Shown here piece by piece: positions 1 to 7,778 of a stretch of DNA of 64,000 bases (position 1 is its first letter; each line of letters opens with the position of its first letter). This stretch comes from an uncultured Lachnospiraceae bacterium. Its GTDB lineage: Bacteria; Bacillota; Clostridia; Lachnospirales; Lachnospiraceae. A model generated the notes under the pieces. It saw nothing but the letters and a program-made list of their open reading frames with translations. It was not told the origin of the DNA and searched no databases. Both the position numbers and the translations under genes were made by a program. The stretch covers positions 62,001-126,000 of the forward strand of contig CAJTLU010000002.1 of assembly GCA_910577175.1 (NCBI GenBank), written 5' to 3'.

Positions 1-2
1 AG

Positions 3-413
3 GATGCAGATAACATTCTTGTAGAAAAGGTTTCACGTTACTTTGGCGCATTAGACCGCTTCGATGTGATTGTGTTTTATCCGGATGAGGAGGCTAAGGA
101 GTCTAGGGGACGTTATTACATCAAACGGATTATCGGGCTGCCAGGTGAGACTGTGCAGATTGTGGATGAGACAATTTACATTAACGGGGAGCCTTTAGAG
201 GAGTCCTATGGTTCCACTGCGATGTCGCGGGCAGGGCTTGCGGCAGAGCCGGTGATGCTCGGGGAAGACGAGTATTTCGTTCTGGGCGATAACCGCGCCA
301 TCAGCCAGGACAGCCGTTCCCCGAAGGTAGGGGTCGTGCCGCTCTCAAGGGTCGGCGGGAAGCTTTTACTGCGGATTTACCCGTTTCATAAGTTCGGAAC
401 TGTGAACGATTAG
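3..413 (+). CDS. lepB: Signal peptidase I, 3' part (5' end outside window)
   Basis: Membrane serine/lysine protease that removes signal peptides from secreted proteins on the outer face of the cytoplasmic membrane. The frame is open from the first bases, so the N-terminal membrane anchor and the catalytic serine lie before the window. What remains has the family boxes: YYIKRIIGLPGETV contains the general-base lysine, and GDNRAISQDSR is the conserved C-terminal box. The tail is compact, as in Gram-positive type I peptidases. It is followed after about 20 bases by the promoter of gap, so it is not cotranscribed with the glycolytic genes by necessity. Confidence 0.9.
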   Translation, partial: DADNILVEKVSRYFGALDRFDVIVFYPDEEAKESRGRYYIKRIIGLPGETVQIVDETIYINGEPLEESYGSTAMSRAGLAAEPVMLGEDEYFVLGDNRAISQDSRSPKVGVVPLSRVGGKLLLRIYPFHKFGTVND

Positions 414-433
414 TAAATTTTTTAAAATAGGTC

Positions 434-462
434 TTGATATTTTTTTACAGATTAGGTACAAT
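434..462 (+). promoter_or_regulatory. Sigma-A-type promoter of gap
   Basis: TTGATA (434-439), a 17-base spacer and TACAAT (457-462). A leader of about 100 bases follows with a small GCAAG/CTTGC hairpin before the gap ribosome site. Confidence 0.6.
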
Positions 463-567
463 ATGTAATAGTTCGTTAGGGCAAGTCATTTTGTATCTTG
501 CTTTGAGATTGATAAAAAAATGACAAGCCTTCTGATACTGAAAAATAATTTACAGGAGGAAACTAAA

Positions 568-1584
568 ATGGCAGTAAAGGTAGCAATTAACGGCTTTGGT
601 CGTATCGGACGTCTTGCATTCAGACAGATGTTCGGAGCAGAGGGTTATGAAATCGTTGCAATCAACGATTTAACGAGCCCGAAGATGCTGGCACACTTAT
701 TAAAGTACGATTCCGCACAGGGCAGATATGCTCTTGCAGATTCCGTTGTAGCAGGTGAGGATTCCATCACCGTGAACGGAAAGACCATCAAGATTTATGC
801 AGAGAAGGATGCTGCAAATCTTCCGTGGGGTCAGATCGGCGTAGACGTAGTTCTTGAGTGTACTGGTTTCTACTGCTCTAAGGAGAAGTCCCAGGCGCAC
901 ATCAATGCAGGTGCTAAGAAGGTTGTTATTTCTGCTCCGGCAGGCAATGATCTTCCGACCGTTGTATTCAGCGTAAATGAGAAGACCTTAAAGGCAGAGG
1001 ATACCATTATCTCCGCAGCTTCTTGTACGACGAACTGCTTAGCTCCGATGGCTAAGGCATTAAATGACTACGCTCCGATTCAGAGCGGTATTATGAGCAC
1101 GATTCACGCTTTCACCGGCGACCAGATGGTTCTTGACGGTCCGCACAGAAAGGGTGACTTAAGAAGAGCACGTGCTGCAGCTGTGAATATCGTTCCGAAT
1201 TCCACTGGTGCTGCTAAGGCAATCGGTCTTGTAATTCCGGAATTAAACGGCAAGCTGATTGGTTCTGCACAGAGAGTACCGGTTCCGACCGGTTCCACGA
1301 CGATTCTTGTTGCAGTTGTTAAGGGCAAGGATATCACGAAGGAAGGCATCAACGCAGCAATGAAGGCAGCTTCTTCCGCATCTTTCGGTTACACGGAGGA
1401 GGAGCTGGTATCTTCTGATATCGTTGGTATTACTTACGGTTCCCTGTTCGATTCTACCCAGACCATGGTTAGCAAGATTGACGAGGATACCTATCAGGTA
1501 CAGGTAGTATCCTGGTATGATAACGAGAATTCCTACACCAGCCAGATGGTTAGAACCATTAAGTATTTCGCTGAGCTGGCATAG
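568..1584 (+). CDS. gap: Glyceraldehyde-3-phosphate dehydrogenase (type I)
   Basis: Cytosolic glycolytic enzyme that oxidises glyceraldehyde-3-phosphate to 1,3-bisphosphoglycerate with NAD and phosphate. The start is the ATG at 568, placed by AGGAGGA at 554-560; the frame is open further upstream but has no ribosome site there. The 338-residue length is typical. Visible motifs are the N-terminal dinucleotide fold INGFGRIGR, an Asp in VAINDLT that fits NAD specificity, and the active-site SAASCTTNCLAP with the catalytic Cys near residue 153. It heads the gap, pgk, tpiA series, but a hairpin terminator separates it from pgk. It can therefore be made in excess over the other two. Confidence 0.97.
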   Translation: MAVKVAINGFGRIGRLAFRQMFGAEGYEIVAINDLTSPKMLAHLLKYDSAQGRYALADSVVAGEDSITVNGKTIKIYAEKDAANLPWGQIGVDVVLECTGFYCSKEKSQAHINAGAKKVVISAPAGNDLPTVVFSVNEKTLKAEDTIISAASCTTNCLAPMAKALNDYAPIQSGIMSTIHAFTGDQMVLDGPHRKGDLRRARAAAVNIVPNSTGAAKAIGLVIPELNGKLIGSAQRVPVPTGSTTILVAVVKGKDITKEGINAAMKAASSASFGYTEEELVSSDIVGITYGSLFDSTQTMVSKIDEDTYQVQVVSWYDNENSYTSQMVRTIKYFAELA

Positions 1585-1617
1585 TGTCAGGTTTTTTTCA
1601 AAACGATTGATCCAGAA

Positions 1618-1650
1618 GGGGTCCGGTCTATTATGGACCGGGCCCTTTTA
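1618..1650 (+). terminator. Rho-independent terminator after gap
   Basis: A 10-bp stem (1619-1628 with 1636-1645, one G-T pair), a 7-base loop and TTTTAT. Confidence 0.7.
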
Positions 1651-1696
1651 TAATTCTATGTAAAAAGACATAGCATAGCTTGAAAGGAGATTCCTC

Positions 1697-2890
1697 ATGT
1701 TAAACAAAAAGTCCGTTGATGATATCAATGTAAAGGGCAAGAGAGTTTTAGTAAGATGCGATTTTAACGTACCGTTAAAGGAAGGTAAGATTACCGACGA
1801 TACCCGTCTGGTAGCAGCACTTCCGACACTGAAGAAGCTCATTAACGACGGCGGTAAGCTGATTCTTTGTTCCCATCTTGGTAAGCCGAAGGGAGAGCCG
1901 AAGCCGGAGCTGTCTTTAGCACCGGTAGCAGAGGCTCTGACGAAGCTTCTTGGTAAAGAGGTTAAGTTTGCAGCAGATGCTAATGTTGTAGGCGATAATG
2001 CAAAGGCAGCCGTAGCTGCTATGAAGGACGGCGACGTAGTTCTTTTAGAGAATACCCGTTACAGAGCGGAAGAGACGAAGAACGGAGAGGCATTCTCCAA
2101 AGAGCTTGCTTCTCTTTGCGACGTATTTGTAAACGATGCATTTGGTACCGCACACAGAGCGCACTGCTCCAACGTAGGCGTAACCCAGTATGTAGATACC
2201 GCAGTAGTCGGCTATCTGATGCAGAAGGAAATCGATTTCCTCGGAAACGCAGTCAACAACCCGGTACGTCCGTTTGTTGCAATTCTCGGTGGTTCCAAGG
2301 TTTCTTCCAAGATTTCTGTCATCAACAACCTGCTTGACAAGGTTGATACGTTAATTATCGGCGGCGGCATGGCATATACCTTTATGAAGGCAATGGGCGA
2401 GGAAGTCGGAAAGTCCTTGCTGGAGGAGGATTATCTTGACTACGCAAAGGAAATGATGGAGAAGGCAAAGAAGAACGGTGTAAATCTTCTTATTCCGGTA
2501 GATACCGTTGTTGCAAAGGAGTTTTCCAATGACGTGCCGTTCCATACCGTAGGCCGCGGTGAGATTGCAGCAGACGAGGAAGGTCTTGATATTGGCGAGA
2601 AGACCTGTGCACTGTATGCAGATGCTATCAAGAATGCAAAGACCGTTGTCTGGAACGGACCGATGGGTGTATTTGAGATGTCCAACTTCGCAAAGGGTAC
2701 AATTGCAGTAGCAGAGGCTCTTGCAAACATCGATGCAACCACGATTATCGGCGGCGGCGATTCCGCAGCAGCAGTCAACCAGCTCGGCTTTGGCGACAAG
2801 ATGACCCATATTTCGACCGGCGGCGGCGCTTCCTTAGAGTTCCTTGAGGGTAAGGAGCTTCCGGGCGTTGCAGCAGCAAACGACAAGTAA
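1697..2890 (+). CDS. pgk: Phosphoglycerate kinase
   Basis: Transfers the acyl phosphate of 1,3-bisphosphoglycerate to ADP in lower glycolysis, in the cytosol. At 397 residues it has the usual monomeric bacterial length. Motifs in order are RVLVRCDFNVPLKEG near the N-terminus (substrate loop), the basic patch HLGKPKG, LGGSKVSSKI at the hinge, the nucleotide-binding region with WNGPMGVFE, and the C-terminal GGGDSAAAV and STGGGASLEFLEG. The ribosome site GAAAGGAGA lies 7 bases before ATG. Codon use is strongly biased, as expected for a highly expressed gene. It lies between gap and tpiA, with terminator hairpins on both sides. Confidence 0.97.
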   Translation: MLNKKSVDDINVKGKRVLVRCDFNVPLKEGKITDDTRLVAALPTLKKLINDGGKLILCSHLGKPKGEPKPELSLAPVAEALTKLLGKEVKFAADANVVGDNAKAAVAAMKDGDVVLLENTRYRAEETKNGEAFSKELASLCDVFVNDAFGTAHRAHCSNVGVTQYVDTAVVGYLMQKEIDFLGNAVNNPVRPFVAILGGSKVSSKISVINNLLDKVDTLIIGGGMAYTFMKAMGEEVGKSLLEEDYLDYAKEMMEKAKKNGVNLLIPVDTVVAKEFSNDVPFHTVGRGEIAADEEGLDIGEKTCALYADAIKNAKTVVWNGPMGVFEMSNFAKGTIAVAEALANIDATTIIGGGDSAAAVNQLGFGDKMTHISTGGGASLEFLEGKELPGVAAANDK

Positions 2891-2905
2891 GAGAAAAGCA
2901 TCTGG

Positions 2906-2945
2906 GCCGGATACGGGTGAGCTCATCCGCATCCGGCTCTTTGTT
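2906..2945 (+). terminator. Hairpin terminator after pgk
   Basis: Nearly continuous 15-bp stem. GCCGGAT at 2906-2912 pairs with ATCCGGC at 2931-2937, and inside it CGGGTGAG pairs with CTCATCCG. A short T-rich tail follows, weaker than the one after tpiA, so partial read-through into tpiA is likely. Confidence 0.65.
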
Positions 2946-2979
2946 CTGCAAATAAAATAGTTAGAAAGAGGGATAGCGT

Positions 2980-3729
2980 ATGCGTAAGAAGATTATTGCA
3001 GGAAACTGGAAAATGAATAAGACACCGTCGGAAACGGTGAAGCTGATTGAGGAGTTAAAGCCGTTGGTAAAGAACGACGAGGTTGACGTTGTATTCTGCG
3101 TACCGGCAGTTTCGCTGGTTCCGGCGTTAGAGGCTGCCAAGGGAACCAATATTGCAATCGGCGCCGAGAATATGTTCTACGAGGAGTCCGGCGCTTATAC
3201 CGGCGAAATTGCGCCGAACATGCTGACGGATATCGGCGTAAAGTATGTTATTATCGGTCATTCCGAGCGACGCGAGTATTTTGCGGAAACCGATGAGACA
3301 GTAAACAAAAAGGTATTAAAGGCATTCGAGCACGGCATTACTCCGATTATCTGCTGCGGTGAGTCCTTAAAGCAGAGAGAGCAGGGAATTACGATTGACT
3401 GGATTCGTATGCAGATTAAGATTGCGTTCTTAAACGTAACCGCAGAGCAGGCAAAGACTGCCGTAATCGCTTACGAGCCAATTTGGGCAATCGGAACCGG
3501 TAAGGTGGCAACCACCGAGCAGGCAGAGGAGGTTTGCGCAGCAATCCGTGCCTGCATTGCAGAAATCTATGATGCGGCAACTGCAGAGGCAATCCGTATC
3601 CAATACGGCGGCAGCGTATCTGCGGCAAGTGCGCCGGAGCTGTTTGCACAGCCGGACATCGACGGAGGTCTGGTTGGCGGCGCCAGCTTAAAGCCGGATT
3701 TCGGAAAGATTGTCAACTATAATAAGTAA
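2980..3729 (+). CDS. tpiA: Triosephosphate isomerase
   Basis: Interconverts dihydroxyacetone phosphate and glyceraldehyde-3-phosphate. The 249-residue single TIM barrel has all catalytic markers: the Lys in GNWKMNKT at the start, the electrophilic His in IIGHSERREYF, the general-base Glu in AYEPIWAIGTGK with its mobile loop, and the phosphate-gripping YGGSV and GGLVGGASL loops near the end. Start ATG at 2980 follows GAAAGAGGGA. It is the third gene of the glycolytic series, and a strong terminator ends transcription just behind it. Confidence 0.97.
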   Translation: MRKKIIAGNWKMNKTPSETVKLIEELKPLVKNDEVDVVFCVPAVSLVPALEAAKGTNIAIGAENMFYEESGAYTGEIAPNMLTDIGVKYVIIGHSERREYFAETDETVNKKVLKAFEHGITPIICCGESLKQREQGITIDWIRMQIKIAFLNVTAEQAKTAVIAYEPIWAIGTGKVATTEQAEEVCAAIRACIAEIYDAATAEAIRIQYGGSVSAASAPELFAQPDIDGGLVGGASLKPDFGKIVNYNK

Positions 3730-3746
3730 GTAGCAGGGTATGGAAG

Positions 3747-3792
3747 GCTTCCCGCCATCCGGCTGTACAGCCGGACGGCGGGGAGCTTTTTT
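3747..3792 (+). terminator. Strong rho-independent terminator after tpiA
   Basis: The outer arm GCTTCCCGCC (3747-3756) pairs with GGCGGGGAGC (3777-3786). The inner stem is CCGGCTG/CAGCCGG. Six T residues follow at 3787-3792. Confidence 0.9.
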
Positions 3793-3919
3793 CGCTTTAT
3801 AAACAGCAAGATTGTAACGCAGGAACTGTTCCTTCGGCACCTTCCAAGGGCGCTTGAAAAATGCGGAAATGCAAGTCGGGAGTCTAAATTTCTGAGGAAG
3901 TCTATTTATAAAAATTTAG

Positions 3920-3948
3920 GTGACAGCGGTAATTTTTGGTGATATAAT
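3920..3948 (+). promoter_or_regulatory. Extended -10 promoter before the 3990 gene
   Basis: GTGACA (3920-3925), 17 bases, TATAAT (3943-3948) with a TGA extension just before it. No other gene lies between this site and the start at 3990. Confidence 0.7.
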
Positions 3949-3989
3949 CAAATATATAGGAACAAACAGTAGATTGGAGGTTTCGGTGA

Positions 3990-5063
3990 ATGTCAGAGGA
4001 ACAGTTGATGGTGTTTTTGAGCCGGGAAACAACATTGGAGGAGCTGGGAGATGAGGCTCTTTTACATAGCTGCCCGTCTTTTGGAGAGGCGGTCGGAGAG
4101 GCAATCAACAGCGGCAATCTGATTCCTTTTACTTTGGAGCTTAGCGGGCGGCTGGGTGAGATGGATTTGTATAAGGCGTGCCTTTTGTCAAATTTGATTG
4201 GTTTTGCTTGTGAGAAAGAGGGGGATACTTCGGCAGGCAGGGGAGTCATAGAACTGTTTTCTGCAGTCTGTACACAAGTGTACGAGATGTTCCAGGGTGC
4301 AAAGGCCAAGGGGGAATGTGAACTCCCGCCGGAGGTTACGGAGCTTTACAAGGAAAATGCCCGCCAGGCGAGGGCTTATTGTGGATTTAATATTCTGTGC
4401 GTTTCGACGATGGCATTTTTGACAAGGGATGTTGCGTTGCGTCAGCTGCTTGCAGGTATGGGACTGGAGGAAAAGATTACATATTTGTCCGAGGAGGCAC
4501 CGGAGAGTCCGTACCTTAAGTCGGTCACCTACGTAGACAGTATGCTGAAAACATGCAGTGACTTAAAGCTTTTGGTATTACAGCCGGAGAAGCGGCAGGG
4601 CTTTTTGGCTACGGCAAATGATTTGAACAATTGCTTTCATCTGCTTTTTTTGTTAGAGGAGCAGATTGCAGAATCGTTGGGACATAAGTATGGACTGGAG
4701 AGCTTTCCCGCTGCCGCGTCGCTTATCAGGCTGGCACATGGAGAATATCCTGAGGAGGCTTGGGCGGAGTCATACAATACCGCCTTTGTGGAATGCAATT
4801 ACAACACGGCGGACCACGCGGAGTTCCGGAATGAGGATGCCATGGCGCTGATCTGGGGAGAGATGCCGCCGGATTGTATCCCGACGGTTGACGGACGCGC
4901 CGTCATTGTCCTGTTTGAAGGTGGTCTGAGAAGAGGCTTTGACGCGTCGTTTTTGTTTGTTCCGCACAACGCACTCCGCCCGTATGTCAGACTCGAGGGC
5001 GAGCTGACGGAGCAGGAATATGGTACATGGCTTGCGAAAATAAACGAAGCGATGAAGCGATAG
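3990..5063 (+). CDS. Uncharacterised 357-residue protein
   Basis: Not recognised. The start ATG at 3990 follows TTGGAGG and a clear promoter. The predicted protein is acidic, soluble and mostly helical, with no signal peptide or membrane segment. The middle (residues about 100-230) contains several Cys residues and leucine-rich helices. The last third is mixed alpha/beta, with GRAVIVLFEGGLRRGFDASFLFVPH. No catalytic motif, nucleotide loop or DNA-binding helix is evident. It sits between the glycolytic genes and an HD hydrolase, and codon use is like its neighbours, so it is probably a native gene. The 3' neighbour starts 70-80 bases later on the same strand and may be cotranscribed. Confidence 0.75.
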   Translation: MSEEQLMVFLSRETTLEELGDEALLHSCPSFGEAVGEAINSGNLIPFTLELSGRLGEMDLYKACLLSNLIGFACEKEGDTSAGRGVIELFSAVCTQVYEMFQGAKAKGECELPPEVTELYKENARQARAYCGFNILCVSTMAFLTRDVALRQLLAGMGLEEKITYLSEEAPESPYLKSVTYVDSMLKTCSDLKLLVLQPEKRQGFLATANDLNNCFHLLFLLEEQIAESLGHKYGLESFPAAASLIRLAHGEYPEEAWAESYNTAFVECNYNTADHAEFRNEDAMALIWGEMPPDCIPTVDGRAVIVLFEGGLRRGFDASFLFVPHNALRPYVRLEGELTEQEYGTWLAKINEAMKR

Positions 5064-5142
5064 AAAAGGAAAGCAAAAGGAAAGAAACAGAACGATAAAA
5101 TCAGGGGCAGGAAGTATAATAAAAGAGAGGAGAATGAGGCGA

Positions 5143-5781
5143 ATGGTTTCCTATGAAGAAATGTTTCAGTTTGTAGAGCAGGAGCTTGCGGAGTATGATG
5201 CCCACGGGGGAGCGGCAAAGCATAAGATACGTTACAGCAGAATAGAGCATACCCGGCGTGTGTACCGGTGGATGTTATGGCTGTATAATGCCTATCCGGA
5301 GAAAAATACGGTAGATTTGAATTCTCTTAGGGTCGCAACGATATTCCATGACAGCGGCTACGGGCAGATAGAGCGGGGAGAGCATGCGAAAGCCGGTGCC
5401 GAAATCTGCCGGAAGTTTTTAACAGAGCATAAATACTCGGCAGAGAAGATAGACTTTATCTGCGACCTGATTGCAAGACACTCCGATAAGGATATTCTGT
5501 CACAGGATATTCCGCCGGAGCTGGTACTGCTTTTGGAGGCAGACCTGTTAGACGATACCGGGGCGCAGGGAATTGTGATGGATGTGTGGATGGAAGCCAT
5601 GGATGAAAATGCGACATTTGAGTCTATTGCAGCGCATATCGGGAGGTTTTCCTGCCGTCAGATGAGCAAAAATCCAATGCGGACCAAGGAAGGACAGCGT
5701 ATCTGGGAGAAAAAGCGCGCACTGGTTGAAGAGTTTTACAGCTCTTATATAGAAGATTTGTGGCAGGTAATGGGAAAATAA
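5143..5781 (+). CDS. HD-domain phosphohydrolase
   Basis: Cytosolic metal-dependent phosphohydrolase of the HD superfamily; the substrate cannot be read from sequence. Conserved metal and catalytic residues appear in order: the His of RIEHTRRVYRW, the HD pair in TIFHDSGYG, HAKAG, the His of ARHSDKD, and the Asp of LEADLLDDTG. I chose ATG 5143 because AGGAG (5128-5132) is 10 bases before it; the in-frame ATG at 5134 has only one base of spacing. The length of 212 residues fits stand-alone HD proteins. The GH5 gene begins 16 bases after its stop, so the two are probably cotranscribed. Confidence 0.85.
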   Translation: MVSYEEMFQFVEQELAEYDAHGGAAKHKIRYSRIEHTRRVYRWMLWLYNAYPEKNTVDLNSLRVATIFHDSGYGQIERGEHAKAGAEICRKFLTEHKYSAEKIDFICDLIARHSDKDILSQDIPPELVLLLEADLLDDTGAQGIVMDVWMEAMDENATFESIAAHIGRFSCRQMSKNPMRTKEGQRIWEKKRALVEEFYSSYIEDLWQVMGK

Positions 5782-5797
5782 AAGCGGAATGTAAGGA

Positions 5798-7714
5798 ATG
5801 GAACGGAACATGGAGAAAAAGGGATTTTGGAAAAAGGCAGCCGGATTGTTTTTTCTTTTGGCACTTGGAATTGTCATAGGTATTTTTATCGGAATACCAA
5901 TCGGCAGGCAGAGAGCGGAGAAAGAGGCAGTGAACCGGCAGGAACAGGGGACGCCTGGAGCAACAAAGACTCCGGAAGGACCGCAGCAAGGCGGGACGGA
6001 TATACCGGAGCCGACCGGAAAGCCGACGGAAGCTCCGGAGTTAAGTCCGACCGGAGCGCTGACTTTGACAGCGACGGTATCCCCGGCTCCGACTGACAGT
6101 GGAACGGAGGAACCGACAGAGATGATAACGCCGACTGAAGCAGGAACCCCGACTCCGTCAGGAGATAGTCCGACGCCGACTGCAGAGCCGGGAGCAACGC
6201 CTGAGCCGACCAAAGCAGTGACTCCGGCGGCAAATCCGACTCCGGAGCCGACCAAGGCACCGGGTCTGACTGGCAGTCCGACGGCGACAAAGAAGCCGAC
6301 AGCCCGTCCGACCGTGACGAAAAAGCCGACTGTAACGCCGGTACCGTCAGCATCTGGTGAGAACGGATATTATGGCGCATTGCATGTAGAGGGTACCTAT
6401 CTGGCAGATGCAAAGGGAGAGCTGGTACAGCTCCGGGGAATCAGTACGCATGGGCTTGGCTGGTTTCCGGAGTATGTGAATGAAAAGGCAATCCGCCAGT
6501 TTAAGGAAGAGTGGGGCTGTAATGTCATCCGGCTTGCCATGTATACGGCAGAGTATAACGGGTATTGTACGAGCGATGCCGCACAGAAGGAAAATTTAAA
6601 GAAAATTATTGATACCGGCGTAACGGCGGCCACCAGTCATAACATGTATGCCATCATCGACTGGCACATTCTGCAGGACAGTAATCCGAATACGAACAAA
6701 GAAGAAGCAAAGAAGTTTTTTGCAGAGGTGGCGGAGAAGTATAAGGATAATCCGAATGTCATTTATGAGATTTGCAACGAGCCGAACGGCGGTGTTTCCT
6801 GGAGCGAGATTAAGCGCTATGCGCTGGAAATCATTCCGGTCATCCGGGAGCATGCGCCGGAGGCGGTGATTATCGTCGGTACGCCGACCTGGTCGCAGGA
6901 CGTTGACCTTGCGGCGGCTGACCCGATTACCGAGTACGAGAATATCATGTATGCGCTGCATTTTTATGCAGATACGCATCGTGACGGACTGCGGGAAAAG
7001 TGCAAAACAGCAGTAAAGCGCGGACTTCCGATTTTTGTAAGCGAGTACGGCATATGTGACGCATCAGGAAACGGCGCCATTAACAGAGAGCAGGCAAATC
7101 TCTGGATTTCGATGTTAGACAGCTATGGAATCAGCTATGTTGCATGGAACCTTTCCAATAAGGCAGAAAGCTCGTCTATGATTAAGAGCAGCTGCAATAA
7201 GAAGAACGGTTTTACGGAAGGCGACTTATCCGAGGGCGGAAAGTGGTTTGTTGATATGCTACAGAAGGCAGGTGTCGGTATCGGCTCCGCGCTTTCTGGA
7301 ACAACGGACGCTGGCGAAGGGGATGGCACCTCCGGCGGGGATAATCCGGGTGGCACAGCCTCCGGCGAAGGCACGGGCGGTCAGCAGACAACGGATTATA
7401 TTTCCTATGGAGAAAGCATTCTGGAGCCGGGAGAAGGGCTCCGGATTACAGTTAGCAACGGATGGAACTCCGGCTCGTCCATGGGACTCCAGTTAAATCT
7501 TACGGTTGAATCGGTAACAGGCAGCGAAGAAACAGACTGGGAGCGCAGGATTACCATAAAGGACGGCGTAAAGGCTGAGGTAGCGCAGAACTGGAACTCT
7601 TCGGTGGAACTGAAGGGAAATACGTTAATTGTACGTCCGGCAGATTATAATAAAACAATCGCCGCAGGCGCAAGCGTGGGAGATATCGGAATCATTTTGA
7701 ATGTAACTGAATAG
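5798..7714 (+). CDS. Membrane-anchored GH5 endoglucanase with Thr/Pro linker and C-terminal carbohydrate-binding-like module
   Basis: Extracellular beta-1,4-glucanase (cellulase). The N-terminus has basic residues and one hydrophobic segment (about residues 12-35) without a clear cleavage site, so it is probably an uncleaved anchor. Residues about 45-185 are a Thr/Pro/Glu-rich spacer that crosses the wall. The GH5 barrel covers about 190-490, with the acid/base Glu in IYEICNEPNG, the nucleophile Glu in IFVSEYGIC and the substrate His in IIDWHIL; the pattern is like subfamily 2. After a Gly/Ser/Thr linker, residues about 535-638 form a beta-rich module with NGWNSG and QNWNSSVEL, which resembles family 2 cellulose-binding modules. 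ATG 5810 is an alternative start. It follows the HD hydrolase directly. Confidence 0.88.
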   Translation: MERNMEKKGFWKKAAGLFFLLALGIVIGIFIGIPIGRQRAEKEAVNRQEQGTPGATKTPEGPQQGGTDIPEPTGKPTEAPELSPTGALTLTATVSPAPTDSGTEEPTEMITPTEAGTPTPSGDSPTPTAEPGATPEPTKAVTPAANPTPEPTKAPGLTGSPTATKKPTARPTVTKKPTVTPVPSASGENGYYGALHVEGTYLADAKGELVQLRGISTHGLGWFPEYVNEKAIRQFKEEWGCNVIRLAMYTAEYNGYCTSDAAQKENLKKIIDTGVTAATSHNMYAIIDWHILQDSNPNTNKEEAKKFFAEVAEKYKDNPNVIYEICNEPNGGVSWSEIKRYALEIIPVIREHAPEAVIIVGTPTWSQDVDLAAADPITEYENIMYALHFYADTHRDGLREKCKTAVKRGLPIFVSEYGICDASGNGAINREQANLWISMLDSYGISYVAWNLSNKAESSSMIKSSCNKKNGFTEGDLSEGGKWFVDMLQKAGVGIGSALSGTTDAGEGDGTSGGDNPGGTASGEGTGGQQTTDYISYGESILEPGEGLRITVSNGWNSGSSMGLQLNLTVESVTGSEETDWERRITIKDGVKAEVAQNWNSSVELKGNTLIVRPADYNKTIAAGASVGDIGIILNVTE

Positions 7715-7717
7715 CAG

Positions 7718-7757
7718 CCCGGCAGCCCCATGCAGCCTTGCAGGCTGCCGCGCCGGG
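7718..7757 (+). terminator. GC-rich stem-loop between the GH5 gene and rlmD
   Basis: CCCGG (7718-7722) with CCGGG (7753-7757), and an inner perfect stem GCAGCC (7732-7737) with GGCTGC (7743-7748). No T-run follows, so it may be an RNA-stabilising or processing hairpin and not a true terminator. Confidence 0.4.
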
Positions 7758-7778
7758 AAGCGGCAGAGAGAGGTTTTT

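Noticed and set aside
2351..2901. Two Cys- and Ala-rich minus-strand frames inside pgk
   Set aside because: Shadows of a highly biased coding sequence; no ribosome sites.
5548..6255. Long minus-strand frame rich in Val, Gly and Ser opposite the GH5 linker
   Set aside because: It is the complement of the Thr/Pro linker codons, has no ribosome site, and overlaps two well-supported genes.
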